Shown here: piece by piece, positions 20,586-31,226 of the stretch
Layout: each line of letters starts with the position of its first letter
Position numbering within the stretch: the first letter of the stretch is position 1
NCBI RefSeq assembly: GCF_019649055.1
Contig: NW_026570359.1
Location: 1 to 64,000, forward strand
Origin: Paramacrobiotus metropolitanus
Taxonomy: Eukaryota; Tardigrada; Eutardigrada; Parachela; Macrobiotidae
Length of the DNA: 64,000 nucleotides
Reading direction: 5' to 3'
Notes under the pieces: generated by a model
Told to the model about the DNA's origin: nothing
Databases searched by the model: none
Seen by the model: only the letters and a program-made list of their open reading frames with translations
Translations under genes and position numbers: made by a program

Positions 20586-21540
20586 AGAAAGCAAGCCATC
20601 GCAGATCGCGTATAACCACGATCTCTACCTTACCAAGGATGCCCAACGAGGCCCAATAGGCCTCCATTCCACACCGGAACGGTTGAAGTGGGACATTAGG
20701 GCACACTCACACCTTTACCTCAGCTCATGAAGCTGGTGGAAGGTGGGAGTGACCGGCATGACCATTTCACCGCGAATCGGACCGTGGTCACCGGAAGGAT
20801 GTACCAGGACGTTAGGGCACTCGTTAGTCCCCTGAAGAGCTATGATAGCCCGGCAGAGGATTGACGAGTCCGGCACGACTGCACGCCCAGAAGGAGGCTA
20901 CGGACGTCCATAACTACGCCAACAGGCCCAATAGGCCTTTAGCCCCAGCCTTATTCCGGCATCCCGGGTGTTTCTGCCTAAGTGGAAGCACGGGATCAGC
21001 CGAGGAACGGACCAGCATGGATTCCGTCTTTAAAACCCAGAGTGTCTACCCTGTGGCTCAGACCCAATTAGGTCTTATACAGCCGCTGCGGAGCCTCTTT
21101 TGCATGATTTCTGCTAGTCACCCGGTGGACATCTCCAGCATCAAGCGGACTCCCACCAGAGCATGTTGGGCCAGTCTCGTCACCGAGGCTCGGACCCTGT
21201 CCAGAGGCATCAACCCTCTCCATGTTACCCAATAGGTGACGGGAGACGTTAACAAGGGTTTTGCCCGGGCAGAATGCCTTAGGACCAGCCTTACCAGATG
21301 CTGACTACCTCACCACCGAAGCTACCCCGGACACAGAGGCTGCCCCGGGTAGGAACTTCATCTTACCGGTGCGACCCCTCGGTAGAGTTGCCCAATAGGC
21401 GACCTACACCGTCAATAAGGGTTTTTCCGGGAGGAAATGATCATCGGACCATCAGACCGTCAACTATTAACCGACCGAGGCCAATCGACCCTTGGACCCT
21501 CGGACCTTAACCTTCCAAGTCCGGAACCCACTATCTCTGA

Positions 21541-21557
21541 GTCACCCAATAGGTGAC
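21541..21557 (+). other. CAATA-loop hairpin with lower stem
   Basis: GTCACC / GGTGAC encloses CAATA. After GA on the 5' side and A on the 3' side the pairing resumes as TCTCT / GGAGA. The neighbours at 21,224 and 21,719 have GTTACC / GGTGAC, in which the C-G pair is a T/G wobble, with the same 2-by-1 internal loop. Confidence 0.7.
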
Positions 21558-22811
21558 AGGAGATATATTCGGGATTTCTGACCGGACAGAACACCCAGCA
21601 CATCGCGTAACCACGCTTTGCCATCACAGCCGAGGGTACATCGGGACTTTACCTCGAGTACCGAGGCTGCACCCATCGACCCATCGACCCTCCGAACCCC
21701 GGCGATCATCCTCTCCGAGTTACCCAATAGGTGACAGGAGACGAACATAGGATTTTCAGCCGGGCGGAACATCCTTGTACCCATTTGCTAGCGCAGCCGA
21801 GGGTATAACCCGGACTCTAACTCGAGTACCGAGGCTGCCAATTGGACTTAGACTCAGCAACCGAGGCTGAGCTTGGACTCTGATTTACAACCGGAGCTGA
21901 CCCTCGGTTACCGAGCTTACCATCGGACTTCAGAACCTGAAGCCAACCGGATAGGGGTCGGACTCCCGTACAGAGACCATACCAGCGACCATTCAACCCT
22001 ATGGAGACCAGGCATTAACCGGTCCTTGTTGCCCAATAGGCTACAGGACACACCTTTACGGTTTGCCCGGCTCGAACCTCGGATCACCGGATTTTCCTGG
22101 AGGATCCACCGATCAATAGACCCAATAGGTCTTATCCTGCACTCAGAGAGGGTACCTTACGGTATTCGCGAATGCGACAGTGCCTCTCCATCAACCTTAC
22201 CCGATGAACCTCGGCTGGACGTAAGTACGACTTGTCTTACCCGGCTAAGAAGGTTCAGATCAAACTTTTACCGGAGGATCCCGGTCGGAAAGTGTGTTTC
22301 ACGCCCGTTTCGCACCCGACACCGGAGATCCACACCCCATTACCCGAAGTCAATAGGGTCGAACCTTCGACCCTCGGTGAATTGAACCGGTACCATTGGG
22401 TATCCCGAGAACCGATGCCTCGGACCTAGATGACCGGACTTCCAGTGGACTGGAGCCCCCGTGAAGCGGACGAGCTCTAGTCGGAATAAGCACCCGGCCC
22501 AAAGCCCCGGACCAAAGACTTTGAGTTTACTAATCTCGAAATGATGTTCTCATTTTGTTGATCTTTTTTTTAACCTGCTCACCAGGAATTGTGATGTTAT
22601 TTTACTAGAGAGAGACAGATGGAATAATACTTCATTTTTTTTTACTTTTTTTTTCGCCGTTACGGACTCGACCAACAGATGCCTACACCGGTCCAACAAT
22701 ACCACCGACCGACCTTCGGATTTCGGCCGTGAGTTGTATCGCCACCACGGGTCCGGAGGAGAACGCGGCGCGAGATACCCCCATCATCGGATACTTCCGA
22801 GGCGCAGCCAC

Positions 22812-22828
22812 CGACCCCAATAGGGTCG
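22812..22828 (+). other. CAATA-loop hairpin in the LTR-like end
   Basis: CGACCC / GGGTCG encloses CAATA with six perfect pairs. A further CGCA / TGCG pairing lies outside an internal loop. It sits within the putative LTR, so if that call is right a copy should also be found in the 5' LTR. Confidence 0.65.
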
Positions 22829-23272
22829 TGTGCGGAGCGGGCCCTGAGCGGTATAGAGGCCGGTCCTTCGCAGGGGCTCGGACTCCGCCCAGAGGTATGT
22901 TGGGCTAGTCGCTATGGCAGCCTACGAGCAGGCAGCCAGCGACAGTCCCGCTTCCGGTGTGCTGACTCACACCGAGTCGCACTCGCTGTCGAGCGCTAGA
23001 TCGGCCTCGACTCAGGCAGCTTTCCGCCCAGCTCATGTCTCGGCCAATCATCGGCCTCGATGTAGGCGGAGCCACGCCCCACTTCTCCATCTCGGCCTAT
23101 CAGCGTTCGTTCGCTCGTGTTGGATCTGCCCAGTGTGCCGCATAGGCTTTTCCCATGCTTTGGCTCGATCTGCCGTTCACTTTGTTCACTAGCATTATCA
23201 TTCACTGTACTTTCACGATACTGCTCGCACCTCGAGCCTTTGTGTTTTGGTTCCTCACTTTATTGCTATCAC

Positions 23273-23278
23273 AATAAA
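23273..23278 (+). terminator. Polyadenylation signal AATAAA of the giant element
   Basis: AATAAA is followed within 30-50 bases by CTTTGTTCGCCTGCTGT-like T/G-rich sequence, the usual layout of an animal poly(A) site. Confidence 0.55.
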
Positions 23279-23901
23279 GCCTTCTCTCACTATCGTGAGC
23301 CTTTGTTCGCCTGCTGTCACAGTTTTACATTAAATATTAATTTTTTCTCTCCTTTCAAATTTTTAAACGGCGAAAATGCTAGCTCGAGTTGATACACGCT
23401 CATGCATCGTCATCGTAAAAAACTGAAAATAAGGTATCAGTCGCCGCACATTCCAGTCACCCATTGTGCGCGTTTGCTTGCGCACGTCCGTACGGTACGA
23501 GTATATTGCGAAGAAAATAGCGCTGGATATTTTCTGAAGTTATATTATATTATGTAATAATAATATAGCTTCTCAAGCTATGGATCCATGTCGTGTGATA
23601 TTGTAACTTGTAAGGTTGTAACTGAGGACAGACAGAAATTTAACTGATAATAGAGAGAAATGTAAGTTGTAAACTCAGGAGAGACAGAAACTGTAATATA
23701 GGATAGACAGAGATGCAGAGGCAGAGGAGGAGCATGTTATGTGAGCAGTGAAAGAATGCACTGAATGTCGTTGTCAGTTGATCCAAAGTTTCAGGCACCA
23801 GTTTTTCGTTTCTTTTATCCATGAAACTTCCAACCAACATCTCAGAAGATAGAAAAAAAAAATTTAGAAGCTTGTTGATTTCTGATAAGTGGTTGTTTGT
23901 G

Positions 23902-24030
23902 GCGAACCAAGAAAGTTATGCTTGTTTTGGCTTCTCGTAGACAAAGCATAGGGTGCAAGCAACGCCTCCATCGCACGGACCCATGCAATGTCTATGAGAA
24001 ACCGAAACAAACATAAATTTCTTGGTTCGC
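23902..24030. repeat. Imperfect 42-bp hairpin
   Basis: The arms 23,902-23,943 and 23,989-24,030 are complementary at all but about five positions. They start GCGAACCAAGAAA and end TTTCTTGGTTCGC. Two of the mismatches would be G/U in RNA. Part of the loop (AGCATAGGGT with ACCCATGC-like sequence) extends the pairing. It resembles a foldback MITE or a pre-miRNA-like transcript. Confidence 0.65.
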
Positions 24031-24725
24031 TATAAAAACCTACTCCCAAGATATCAAAAAAATTCTGAAATTTTGTTTTCTGTTCTGAAACATTGACTGG
24101 GAAGTTTCGTTAAGGAGACATAGAAAAACGAAAAACGGTGAAGATCAAGTGGCTGCCGCGACTTGGAATTTGCTAACCAGAGTAATACATGTATGCGCGT
24201 ACGCGACGTGGCTGCCGCAGACCAGCTCGCTCTAACCGAACAGCCATGCACTCAAGCAAACTTCCCAGTAAACAAATTCTACAACAAAATGTTTTTGCAG
24301 TTTGAGTTACTATGTAATCAAACCGTCCATTTTCTTCGCAAGTGTCCCGACGTTTACGAGGGTCGCCACGCTAGTGTTTTTTACAATGCGATGCCGCCGT
24401 TGCGGGACTTGGGACCGTATTAATAGAACCCTATTAAATAATATGGATAAACTTCTATAAATAGTATACACGGACAAAGCCTCTATAAATCTTGGTACGT
24501 GTTCCTTAAATGATTAGATTTCTCTTCGTTTTTGCATTCTTAATAATTGGTATGAAATCTGCCTCTAATCAGTAATTATGCTAAAGGCCCATTATGCATC
24601 ATTAGGCATCTGCATGTACGTATACTGTTTAATTATATGTATATACTGTATATATGGGCAGCATTTTATAAATATTATAAAGATATTTTTCACCTTCACA
24701 GACCTAGAGAGAAATCTACGTAGAT

Positions 24726-24763
24726 TTAATTTACAGATCAATGGCCTTGTATCTGTAAATTAA
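24726..24763. repeat. Perfect 13-bp inverted repeat
   Basis: TTAATTTACAGAT and ATCTGTAAATTAA are separated by 12 bases. Confidence 0.6.
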
Positions 24764-26278
24764 GCCATTCCCAATCCTGGTAAGCACAAACCGAAACGTC
24801 CGCTTTTATATGTAGTACTTACTGCTAAATTCTAGAACAACTGCATGTTTCGATATTCTAAACTTGTGATAAATGCAGAAATAAATTATTTCAAAAGCCC
24901 AAATACCTGGTATACCGGCGGTATGTTGAACGCATCTAATTAAATACAGTTCGATATACATAAAAATCTTACTTAACATAAATTATGTACCTAAGCTACA
25001 TGTATACTTATAAATGTACGCTGATGAATTTTGGCTCCACGTTAGTCGCAGTAGACGCACTGTTAACGAGACTGTTTCTAATCAGGAGAGAAAGGTCGCC
25101 AGTTTTCGTACATGCCTGCCAGTTCAAAAAATTAATTTTGACATGGATGACTCGACGGGATTTAAGCGCATGACTACGTAATGTCATATAAAACTGGCAA
25201 TACATGAAAACTGCATATGGCAATGCAGAACATACCCCGTAACGGTAAATCAAGAACGCGCTGTCCGAAGCGCCGTAATTTTGCAGCTGGCATCAACAGC
25301 ATAAATTTGTAATAAAATGCGGCTGCACTGTTCAGACGATTTCAAAATCTTTGCTTAAAAGACGCAATGACACAGCCTGATGCTCCCGGTTGTTATCCCA
25401 ATAAATTAAATAGTTCCATATGAGCTGTCGCCGATAATTATTTATATGGAAACGTATAACCAGTGAAACCAAGATTTAGTGGTGCAGCGCGGTATGAAGC
25501 TTGCAATCGACTGAAATATCAAGTTTTGAGTGAATTTGCGTCGCACTGACAACTTTTGCCACGCAATAGAACTGTATGGCGCATTCAGCCGTTGCGGCGC
25601 GACTCCGTGTGAAATCCTGATAAGAGACTTTTTTGATAAAGTAATAATCTCATATACGCGTCCGTGCGTGGGAGCCCAGATATTAACTGTTTAATGTCAA
25701 TTAACGTTTCGCGATCTCTGGACCAGTAGTTTGCCGTAATTGAGGTTGGTCCAGCGGAGGTGGTAACTGCAGCCCAATGTCCAACTTGGCACCGGAAACC
25801 AAGCTGGTCGGACTACCGCTTGTGAACCGTCCGCGACCAAACCCCTTTTATTGATAAACCCGATAAATGATAAGCGATAAACAGAATATGATACACATAG
25901 AAGGGTGTGGAGGGCGGGTTCCGCTTTTCGACGGCAAACTTTATACACATTTTTCGAAAACCAAAAATATACAAATACTGTTGTGCATGCCACGTCCACC
26001 GGAGTTTATGCATAGAAACGTAATAAACCTCCGATCACACGTTAACGACAGTTATGGCTGTACAATAGCTGCCATTGACCATATGATTAATGAACAGAAA
26101 TATGAAAAATAAAATAAACAAAGTCTGTTTTCAGCAGTTATCAGAAGCACAATAGACAGGTTAATTTTTTCTTTTGGCTGATCGCTGAACGCTGTTAAAA
26201 TTACAGTTGCGCAAAATTAAAAGCAAATGCGATGGTAGTTAAGTGTGCATCCGTCGCATCGCGCTTAGCGGATACCGA

Positions 26279-26294
26279 GCACGTACGTACGTGC
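26279..26294. repeat. 16-bp perfect palindrome
   Basis: GCACGTACGTACGTGC is its own reverse complement and has an alternating ACGT core. Confidence 0.6.
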
Positions 26295-26813
26295 ACCTCA
26301 ACTCAACCCGGATATGCAGTGCTTTGCTAAGCGCGCAGGCCTTACGGTAACTTCGCAAGTTATCGTCGTGGCTGAAGCGGTCTTGCGCTAAACGTCACGA
26401 ATTTGGGGAGGAGCCACAAATAACAGCAGTAAAACTTTAGAGCTAGTGAAAAATTAACCTCTATAATAACTCAAGTAAGAATTAACTGATCATATCTACG
26501 CACTTAACATACATCTAATACAAATGTTATTGGGTAATCGCCTTATTGCTACCATACCGTACCATTTTTTGCTGCTTGATGAGCAATGTTGGAAGCATGA
26601 AAAGCAGAGAAAACCACTATCTATTTATACCATATAATGTACAGATACTGACAAAAATGAGCTTTAGTCTTGTGCAGACGGGCCTGGCAAATTCCCTGTA
26701 CGACACTTGCGCGGCTGATATTTCAGAGTCAGATTTTACATAGGCGTATGTAGTGCTACAAGCCTTTTGCGCTCCTGTTGCGTTTTCTGGACCCATTGTA
26801 CCTGCTCACTTCA

Positions 26814-27090
26814 TACCAAAATGTAGAAAATTAATTTCTCTACAATTTGGTATTCAAAGTTTCTAAGAAAAGCTGAAGCAAGCGTTTCAAGGAGAGCTTT
26901 ACCAAAAAGATCCAAATCCCAAATCTTCTATTATATTGCCACCACCCTCGTTTGGCAGTACGATGCAGCAGAGCAAAACAAGCCTATTTTCTTCAAACGC
27001 ATTCTAAAATTGTTCCATCAGGTTAGACTTAACTCATTACATACCAGAATGTAGAGAAATTAATTCTCTACATTCTACTCTATCTCTGAC
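26814..27090. repeat. Pair of related short hairpins
   Basis: Two palindromic segments about 230 bases apart share the same arms: ATACCAAAATGTAGA with TCTACAATTTGGTAT near 26,815-26,862, and AGAATGTAGAGAA with TTCTCTACATTCT near 27,048-27,080. Both have ATTAAT-like centres and start with CATACCA. They are probably copies or ends of one small palindromic element. Confidence 0.55.
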
Positions 27091-27595
27091 AGTCATAAAC
27101 TCTTCGCAACGCGGTATAACAAACCAAAAATTAACTCCGCATTGAAGCCCATGCATTTAATGACTCTGAAATATTGTGTGCACATGTGCACTGCTGTGCC
27201 CGTATGCACAAGTCTGAACTTCATTGACATAAACGAAGTATTACAGTACATCAGCGGTGTTCTTTACATGCTGTAAGCATACTGTTACTGTAGGAGTTAA
27301 GCGTGTTTGGACGTTTATGGCGGACTCATCTAAACTTTTTGGAATTCTGGTTCACCCATAATTTTGCAACCGAATTGCGCGCGCAAACAAACTACGTAAG
27401 CAGGTCCTTTGGCTACAAAATAACATAAAGCAACGCAAAAGTGTCCGGGAGTGTGTGAGACCGAAAGTTCCCATGGTTGTACACGAATTTGGTGCTATGT
27501 ACCGGACCAAATCGCTGGCTGCCCGTCACAAATGTATACGGCAAGACACCACGCTCCAATGCACACTGCAACTTACCATGGTTAGAAGACTTAGA

Positions 27596-27654
27596 AGTAT
27601 TAAACTCGTCCGCTGCAGTTCTAAGTTAGAACTGCAGCGGACGAGTTTAATACT
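27596..27654. repeat. 59-bp near-perfect palindrome
   Basis: The 29-base arms 27,596-27,624 and 27,626-27,654 are perfectly complementary around one central G. The arms begin AGTATTAAACTCGTCC. No mismatches were seen. It would form a fully extruded cruciform or an almost loopless RNA hairpin. Confidence 0.85.
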
Positions 27655-27830
27655 AGTACTGGCCACAACAAAGTTACTGTTCAGTCTCCAGTCACGATGC
27701 AACTGCACATGTTATGGAATTTGCTTTGCAGGTGAAAGTCCAGTACGATGACCCCATTGACTGCGGAAAGCCTGCGGCGCCCGCGGTGCGTGCGTAAATG
27801 CTGTTAACCAGCCAACTAAAAGTCCACCAT

Positions 27831-27855
27831 AATCAATCAATCAATCAATCCAATC
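27831..27855. repeat. (AATC)n microsatellite
   Basis: About six tandem AATC units, with one interruption at the end. Confidence 0.8.
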
Positions 27856-28925
27856 TTTTCCATCAGAATCTACATCATTTCTGCTTCCCTTATGTTAAGT
27901 TGAACTTTCAGATTTTTGAACAAAAAATGACTTTATCCGTAAAATGGAAAACTAATCTATTATTCCAAATTGCATAAATGAACTGATTTTGTAATAAACA
28001 GCTTTTGTAAAAACTGCTCGCAGTATTCAGTTTTGCTGCTGTTGCAGCGGGGATTATGCACCTTTTTGTTACGACAAACACCTTTAATAAATGAAATGGC
28101 TGCTGTCGATTTCTAGCAAAAAAATTTCCGCGGACATATTGGACGCTTTTATGGGACGCTTTTTACGTTTACTTTTGTTAATTTGCTTTTGACACTTCAT
28201 ATCTCCATGTCGGTATAAAGTATATGAAAAAAAGCATTGACATTTAGCTAATTTATGTATTCTGCTGAAAGACGCAGTATATTGCGTAGATTAGTTCAAA
28301 AATTGATAAGCCATAAATCTTTTTCTGCGTCGTACAAATTCAAACCATTGTTACACTTAAAGATTGCACACAAAACACTTTCGTCCACAAACTTTTCCCC
28401 ATGCTGCGTATCGGCATAATCATAATAATTATCTTTAATAGTTATAACGGTAGACAACATTCGTTGAGTCTTCAATAACTTTTGAACGGCTCAACAGAAT
28501 TTGATGGTTTAAGAGTCAAAATGTAGACAACGGCAAAACGACGGTAATTTTGTTCGTTCATTTTTATCCAGGAAGAGTTTAAAAGACAAATTTAAACAGA
28601 ATGTGAGATAGGAAAGCAGAGAGAGATGCCTGCGCAAAAGCTGGAGGCAAAGCAAGAGAGAGTTTATCATACAGCACTGCAGAGAGAGTGTGGAAACGTA
28701 TCAGACAAAAGATGCTCTTCCTCATCTGTACAGAGTGCTTACGTAGTGCTCTGCCGGTCGGCTGCCATAGCACAAATTCCTGCTGTTCGGCTGCCTGAGT
28801 GCAGATTTCACGAAAATTCAGAAATTGCACAACTTTTGCAAAAAGTACGGTTAAAAAGAGTCATGCGCGTGCGGTTTGCCGTACCAGCGATGCCATGTGC
28901 AGGTTTTTTGAATAATCATTGTGAT

Positions 28926-29048
28926 GTACGCATCTGCCTATATTGGGTGATATATATTTATATAGGCAGATGCGTACTTTGTAAAAAAAGAAAATATTGG
29001 TGATATATTGGGCTGGGCGATATATAGATATAAATTTATATCTATATA
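28926..29048. repeat. Two adjacent inverted repeats
   Basis: GTACGCATCTGCCTATAT (28,926-28,943) pairs perfectly with 28,960-28,977. A 28-base perfect palindrome beginning TATATAGATATAAA lies at 29,021-29,048. TGATATAT strings recur between them. Confidence 0.7.
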
Positions 29049-29162
29049 CAAAAACATATTACACTTCTAGTGCAGGCAAAAACACTACATTAGATTTTCA
29101 CCTGTCAGATACACTAACTCTGACATAATATTGACGGTCAAGGGAAACATTACGTGGCTTAC

Positions 29163-31226
29163 ATCAGCAACAACAAATTCGACATGGTTCTTGTGTTTCG
29201 TAGCGATGCTGCTATGACCGGGAGAGGAATGGACATCCACGATGACGACGCGTGCTCCCTGATCGGCTAGCCGGGCGGCGCAAGCCTGTCCAATTCCCGA
29301 TGGACCTCCCGTTACCAGAGCGATGGCATCCTGCATTCGAAGAAGCATGTACAATACGCAAAGATTCAGTGATTTAAACTTGTACAATGCACGCAGAAAA
29401 CAGATAAGCGGAAATCATAAGCCGACTTTTGGTAGATTATATTTCTTACCAAAATGTTACGTAGAATTTACTGTTAGGAAGCCAGTCTCGATTATATATT
29501 GTTCATAAATAATATTAAACTGCTAACACGAAAAGTAAACATTAATAAACAATTCTTTCAAGACGTATTCATTTGCATTATCTATATATCTATATGCACG
29601 TCTTGCACAAGTTTTGACAGGATAGTACAGTAATATTGAGACAATGGATGGGCAGTGACTACCGGGTATGTTTTCGCACAGTCCATGCGAAACTCTTGGA
29701 AAAATGTATGCTTCGATAAGTTCGATTGGTTTACGTGCAATATTGCAAGTAAAGTTTTCATGTTTAGATTTAATTAACATCTGAATACGAAGACGTTTCT
29801 CCTTAAGGGGACCCCTAGCCGCAGTTGGGTGGGTCTGGGAAAACGGGATTACCATGGAAACGATGACCGGATATGTGTTATCCTTATTCTGACTGAGCGC
29901 AGAGAGGATTTAGCTATACAATGGTGTGGCGCGATCCTCTCTGGCCTGTGTCTAGACCGAGCTATTCACTAAACAAAGAAAAAACTTTGAAAGCAAAAGC
30001 TGAATGACAAAGTTTCTTTGTTTTTGACGTAACCCACATTGTTGTACGTGTTATCAGCTAGAAAGCTTATATACCGAAACATGCTAATAAAAAACTTCAA
30101 TATCTGATCAACAAAACGCAAAAAACACTTTTCAAAAACTTTTTTTTTCAGTTATTCGGAATGCAGGACGTAGAACAGCCGTGGTGTTTCGGTATATAAG
30201 CTTTCTGAAAAATAACTGATTTTATGATGTTGGCTGTGTTTCCATATCATGTTTGGTTCTCAAGTTTTAGATTTTCAAAGTCATGAATTTTGTGTTATTC
30301 AAAACTGCAACCAAAGAATGGGCTGTTCGGCAGACAGGCTGCTTATCGTGGCTGATCCGGCTGGCCATGCGCGCGCTTTTAGCACACAAAGAGGTCAGGC
30401 AGACCACTCAGGAGAGACAGAAACTCACTGTGCTCAGTCAACACTGGCTTGGACATACCATCTGACCGCCTGCCTGCCGCAGGTGTATGTGGCCATGGCC
30501 AGCCGGCTACAGCAATCAGTTTACTCGATGAGCGCTTACCCGGTCTTGGTTTTTAAACTGCAACTTAAAGGAAGTTTTACTAATTATGTTTTGCAATACA
30601 TCATCATAAAGATAAAAGATTCTCTACAAGGGCATATAAAACTTGGCAACTTTATGAAAGCGGCCAAATTAAAAACGCAGCGGCTAGTGGTCCCCTTAAA
30701 AGCAGCATCGTGTTTTACAAATCCTCGAGTGTTGTATGGTACAAAGCATTACCCTCTTCAAGTATTATGCAATTTCATAACCATGCTTGCTGACGAAGTG
30801 TAGAGGAAAGACCAATCTCATCATGTTATTTTTTACTAATCATCAAGGGAACAGCAACAGTTTTTCAGCATCCCGCATCTTAAGCATCGCCCAGAAAACT
30901 TGTTTTTTTTACCTTTACTGAAACATTGTCCAGTTGTATTAGTATAACAAAACGCTCATGCAGTTTTTGGTATCTTGGCGGGCGCTTCCATAAGCTGGAA
31001 ATGCGACAGGACTATATTATTATAAATTAGAATAATAATTCTGTAAATTGAGCACGTAGCGGTCCATGAATTCCAAGACTGCGAAAGAAGTTACTGACTG
31101 CAATAACTTAAAAATAGAATAAAAGCTAGATATGAAATAGCTAACAAGTTAGTACTCTAATCGCTTCAAACGTACCTGCATCGATGTGAACATTTTATGT
31201 CCGCGTTTTGCGGCTTCGTCCGTCAT
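29163..31226 (-). CDS. Short-chain dehydrogenase/reductase, first two exons
   Basis: Exon 1 (31,226-31,176) encodes 17 residues starting MTDEAAKRGHKMF and ends at CAG/GTACG. Exon 2 (29,330-29,163) starts after an AG and ends at GAT/GTAAGC, both in phase 0. Exon 2 carries the Rossmann NAD(P)-binding start of SDR enzymes: ALVTGGPSGIG (TGxxxGIG), then ARVVIVDVHS (end of the second strand with Asp) and HVEFVVAD. The order and spacing resemble 17-beta-hydroxysteroid dehydrogenase 10 and related SDRs, but the family is too large to name the substrate. About 190 C-terminal residues, including the catalytic Ser-Tyr-Lys part, are not found down to the giant element. Either a long intron follows or the gene is truncated. 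The intron is about 1.85 kb. Confidence 0.75.
30060..30206. repeat. Foldback element inside the SDR intron
   Basis: The 22-base arms 30,060-30,081 and 30,185-30,206 are exact inverse copies (AGAAAGCTTATATACCGAAA start). The total is 147 bases with an A/T-rich interior. It resembles a small MITE; no clear target duplication was identified. Confidence 0.6.

Larger units (their letters stand above)
18232..22440 (+). ncRNA. Array of CAATA-loop hairpins, 3' noncoding region
   Basis: No long coding frame is present. CCCAATAGG hairpins begin near 18,250, 18,299 (CTCCAATAGAG variant), 18,434 (variant), 18,695, 18,867, 19,061, 19,086, 19,628, 19,952, 20,175, 20,463, 20,648, 20,934, 21,060 (CAATTA loop), 21,224, 21,387, 21,541, 21,719, 22,027 and 22,118. 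Stems differ but pair: GAACC/GGTTC, AGAGCC/GGCTCT, GAGGCC/GGCCTC, GTCACC/GGTGAC, GTTGCC/GGCGAC. Several have a second lower stem after a small asymmetric loop, e.g. TCTCC/GGAGA at 21,224 and 21,719, and CTTCCC/GGGAAG at 19,061. All are in the same orientation. Spacing is near 165 bases at 21.06-21.73 kb. Compensatory change and strand bias indicate RNA structure; the role is unknown. Confidence 0.8.
1..23340 (+). mobile_element. Giant Ty3/gypsy-like LTR retroelement, 3' portion
   Basis: This is a GC-rich block in AT-rich DNA. In order it carries the end of the protease-RT spacer, RT, RNase H, integrase, a 2,552-codon ORF, its frameshifted continuation, a zinc-motif ORF, a long structured noncoding region and an LTR-like terminus. 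Gag and protease would lie upstream of the window, as they do in the related copy at 46-54 kb. Ty3/gypsy assignment rests on the RT-RNase H-integrase order, the HHCC finger and the GPY/F-like module. More than 23 kb is far above the usual 5-10 kb, although giant gypsy elements are known (Ogre in plants, Burro in planarians). Several stops and frameshifts show that this copy is decaying. The right boundary is inferred from base composition and a polyadenylation signal; no second LTR is available for comparison. Confidence 0.8.
22525..23340 (+). mobile_element. Putative 3' LTR / terminal region
   Basis: An AT-rich island (22,525-22,665) contains purine runs (AGAGAGAGACAGATGGAA at about 22,608), a candidate polypurine tract. 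GC-rich sequence then resumes with a CCAAT box near 23,043 and a canonical AATAAA (23,273-23,278) followed by T/G-rich sequence. After about 23,340 the composition becomes AT-rich host DNA. This fits an LTR with promoter and polyadenylation elements. Exact ends and a target-site duplication are not identified, because the 5' LTR lies outside the window. Confidence 0.5.
23341..29162. other. AT-rich host DNA without recognised genes
   Basis: I find no convincing coding frame here; the open stretches are short and lack domain or splice support. The region holds several inverted-repeat structures listed separately, an (AATC) microsatellite and scattered AT-rich low-complexity DNA. It may be intronic for the SDR gene, whose remaining exons should lie at lower coordinates. 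Confidence 0.6.

Noticed and set aside
18232-22440. Numerous 60-170-codon frames in the hairpin region
   Set aside because: Frames are short, overlap on both strands and change with each repeat unit. Conservation follows RNA pairing, not codons.
15831-22828. CCCAATAGG as a DNA-level transcription factor or transposon target site
   Set aside because: All copies noticed are in one orientation and the variation is in paired stem positions, which fits RNA better than a duplex DNA site. A DNA role is not excluded.
25697-26112. Overlapping frames of 66-100 codons on both strands
   Set aside because: No domain, signal or splice context, and AT-rich composition like the flanks.
27455-27751. 98-codon frame spanning the 59-bp palindrome
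   Set aside because: Much of its length is produced by the palindrome itself, and the same peptide appears on the opposite strand.
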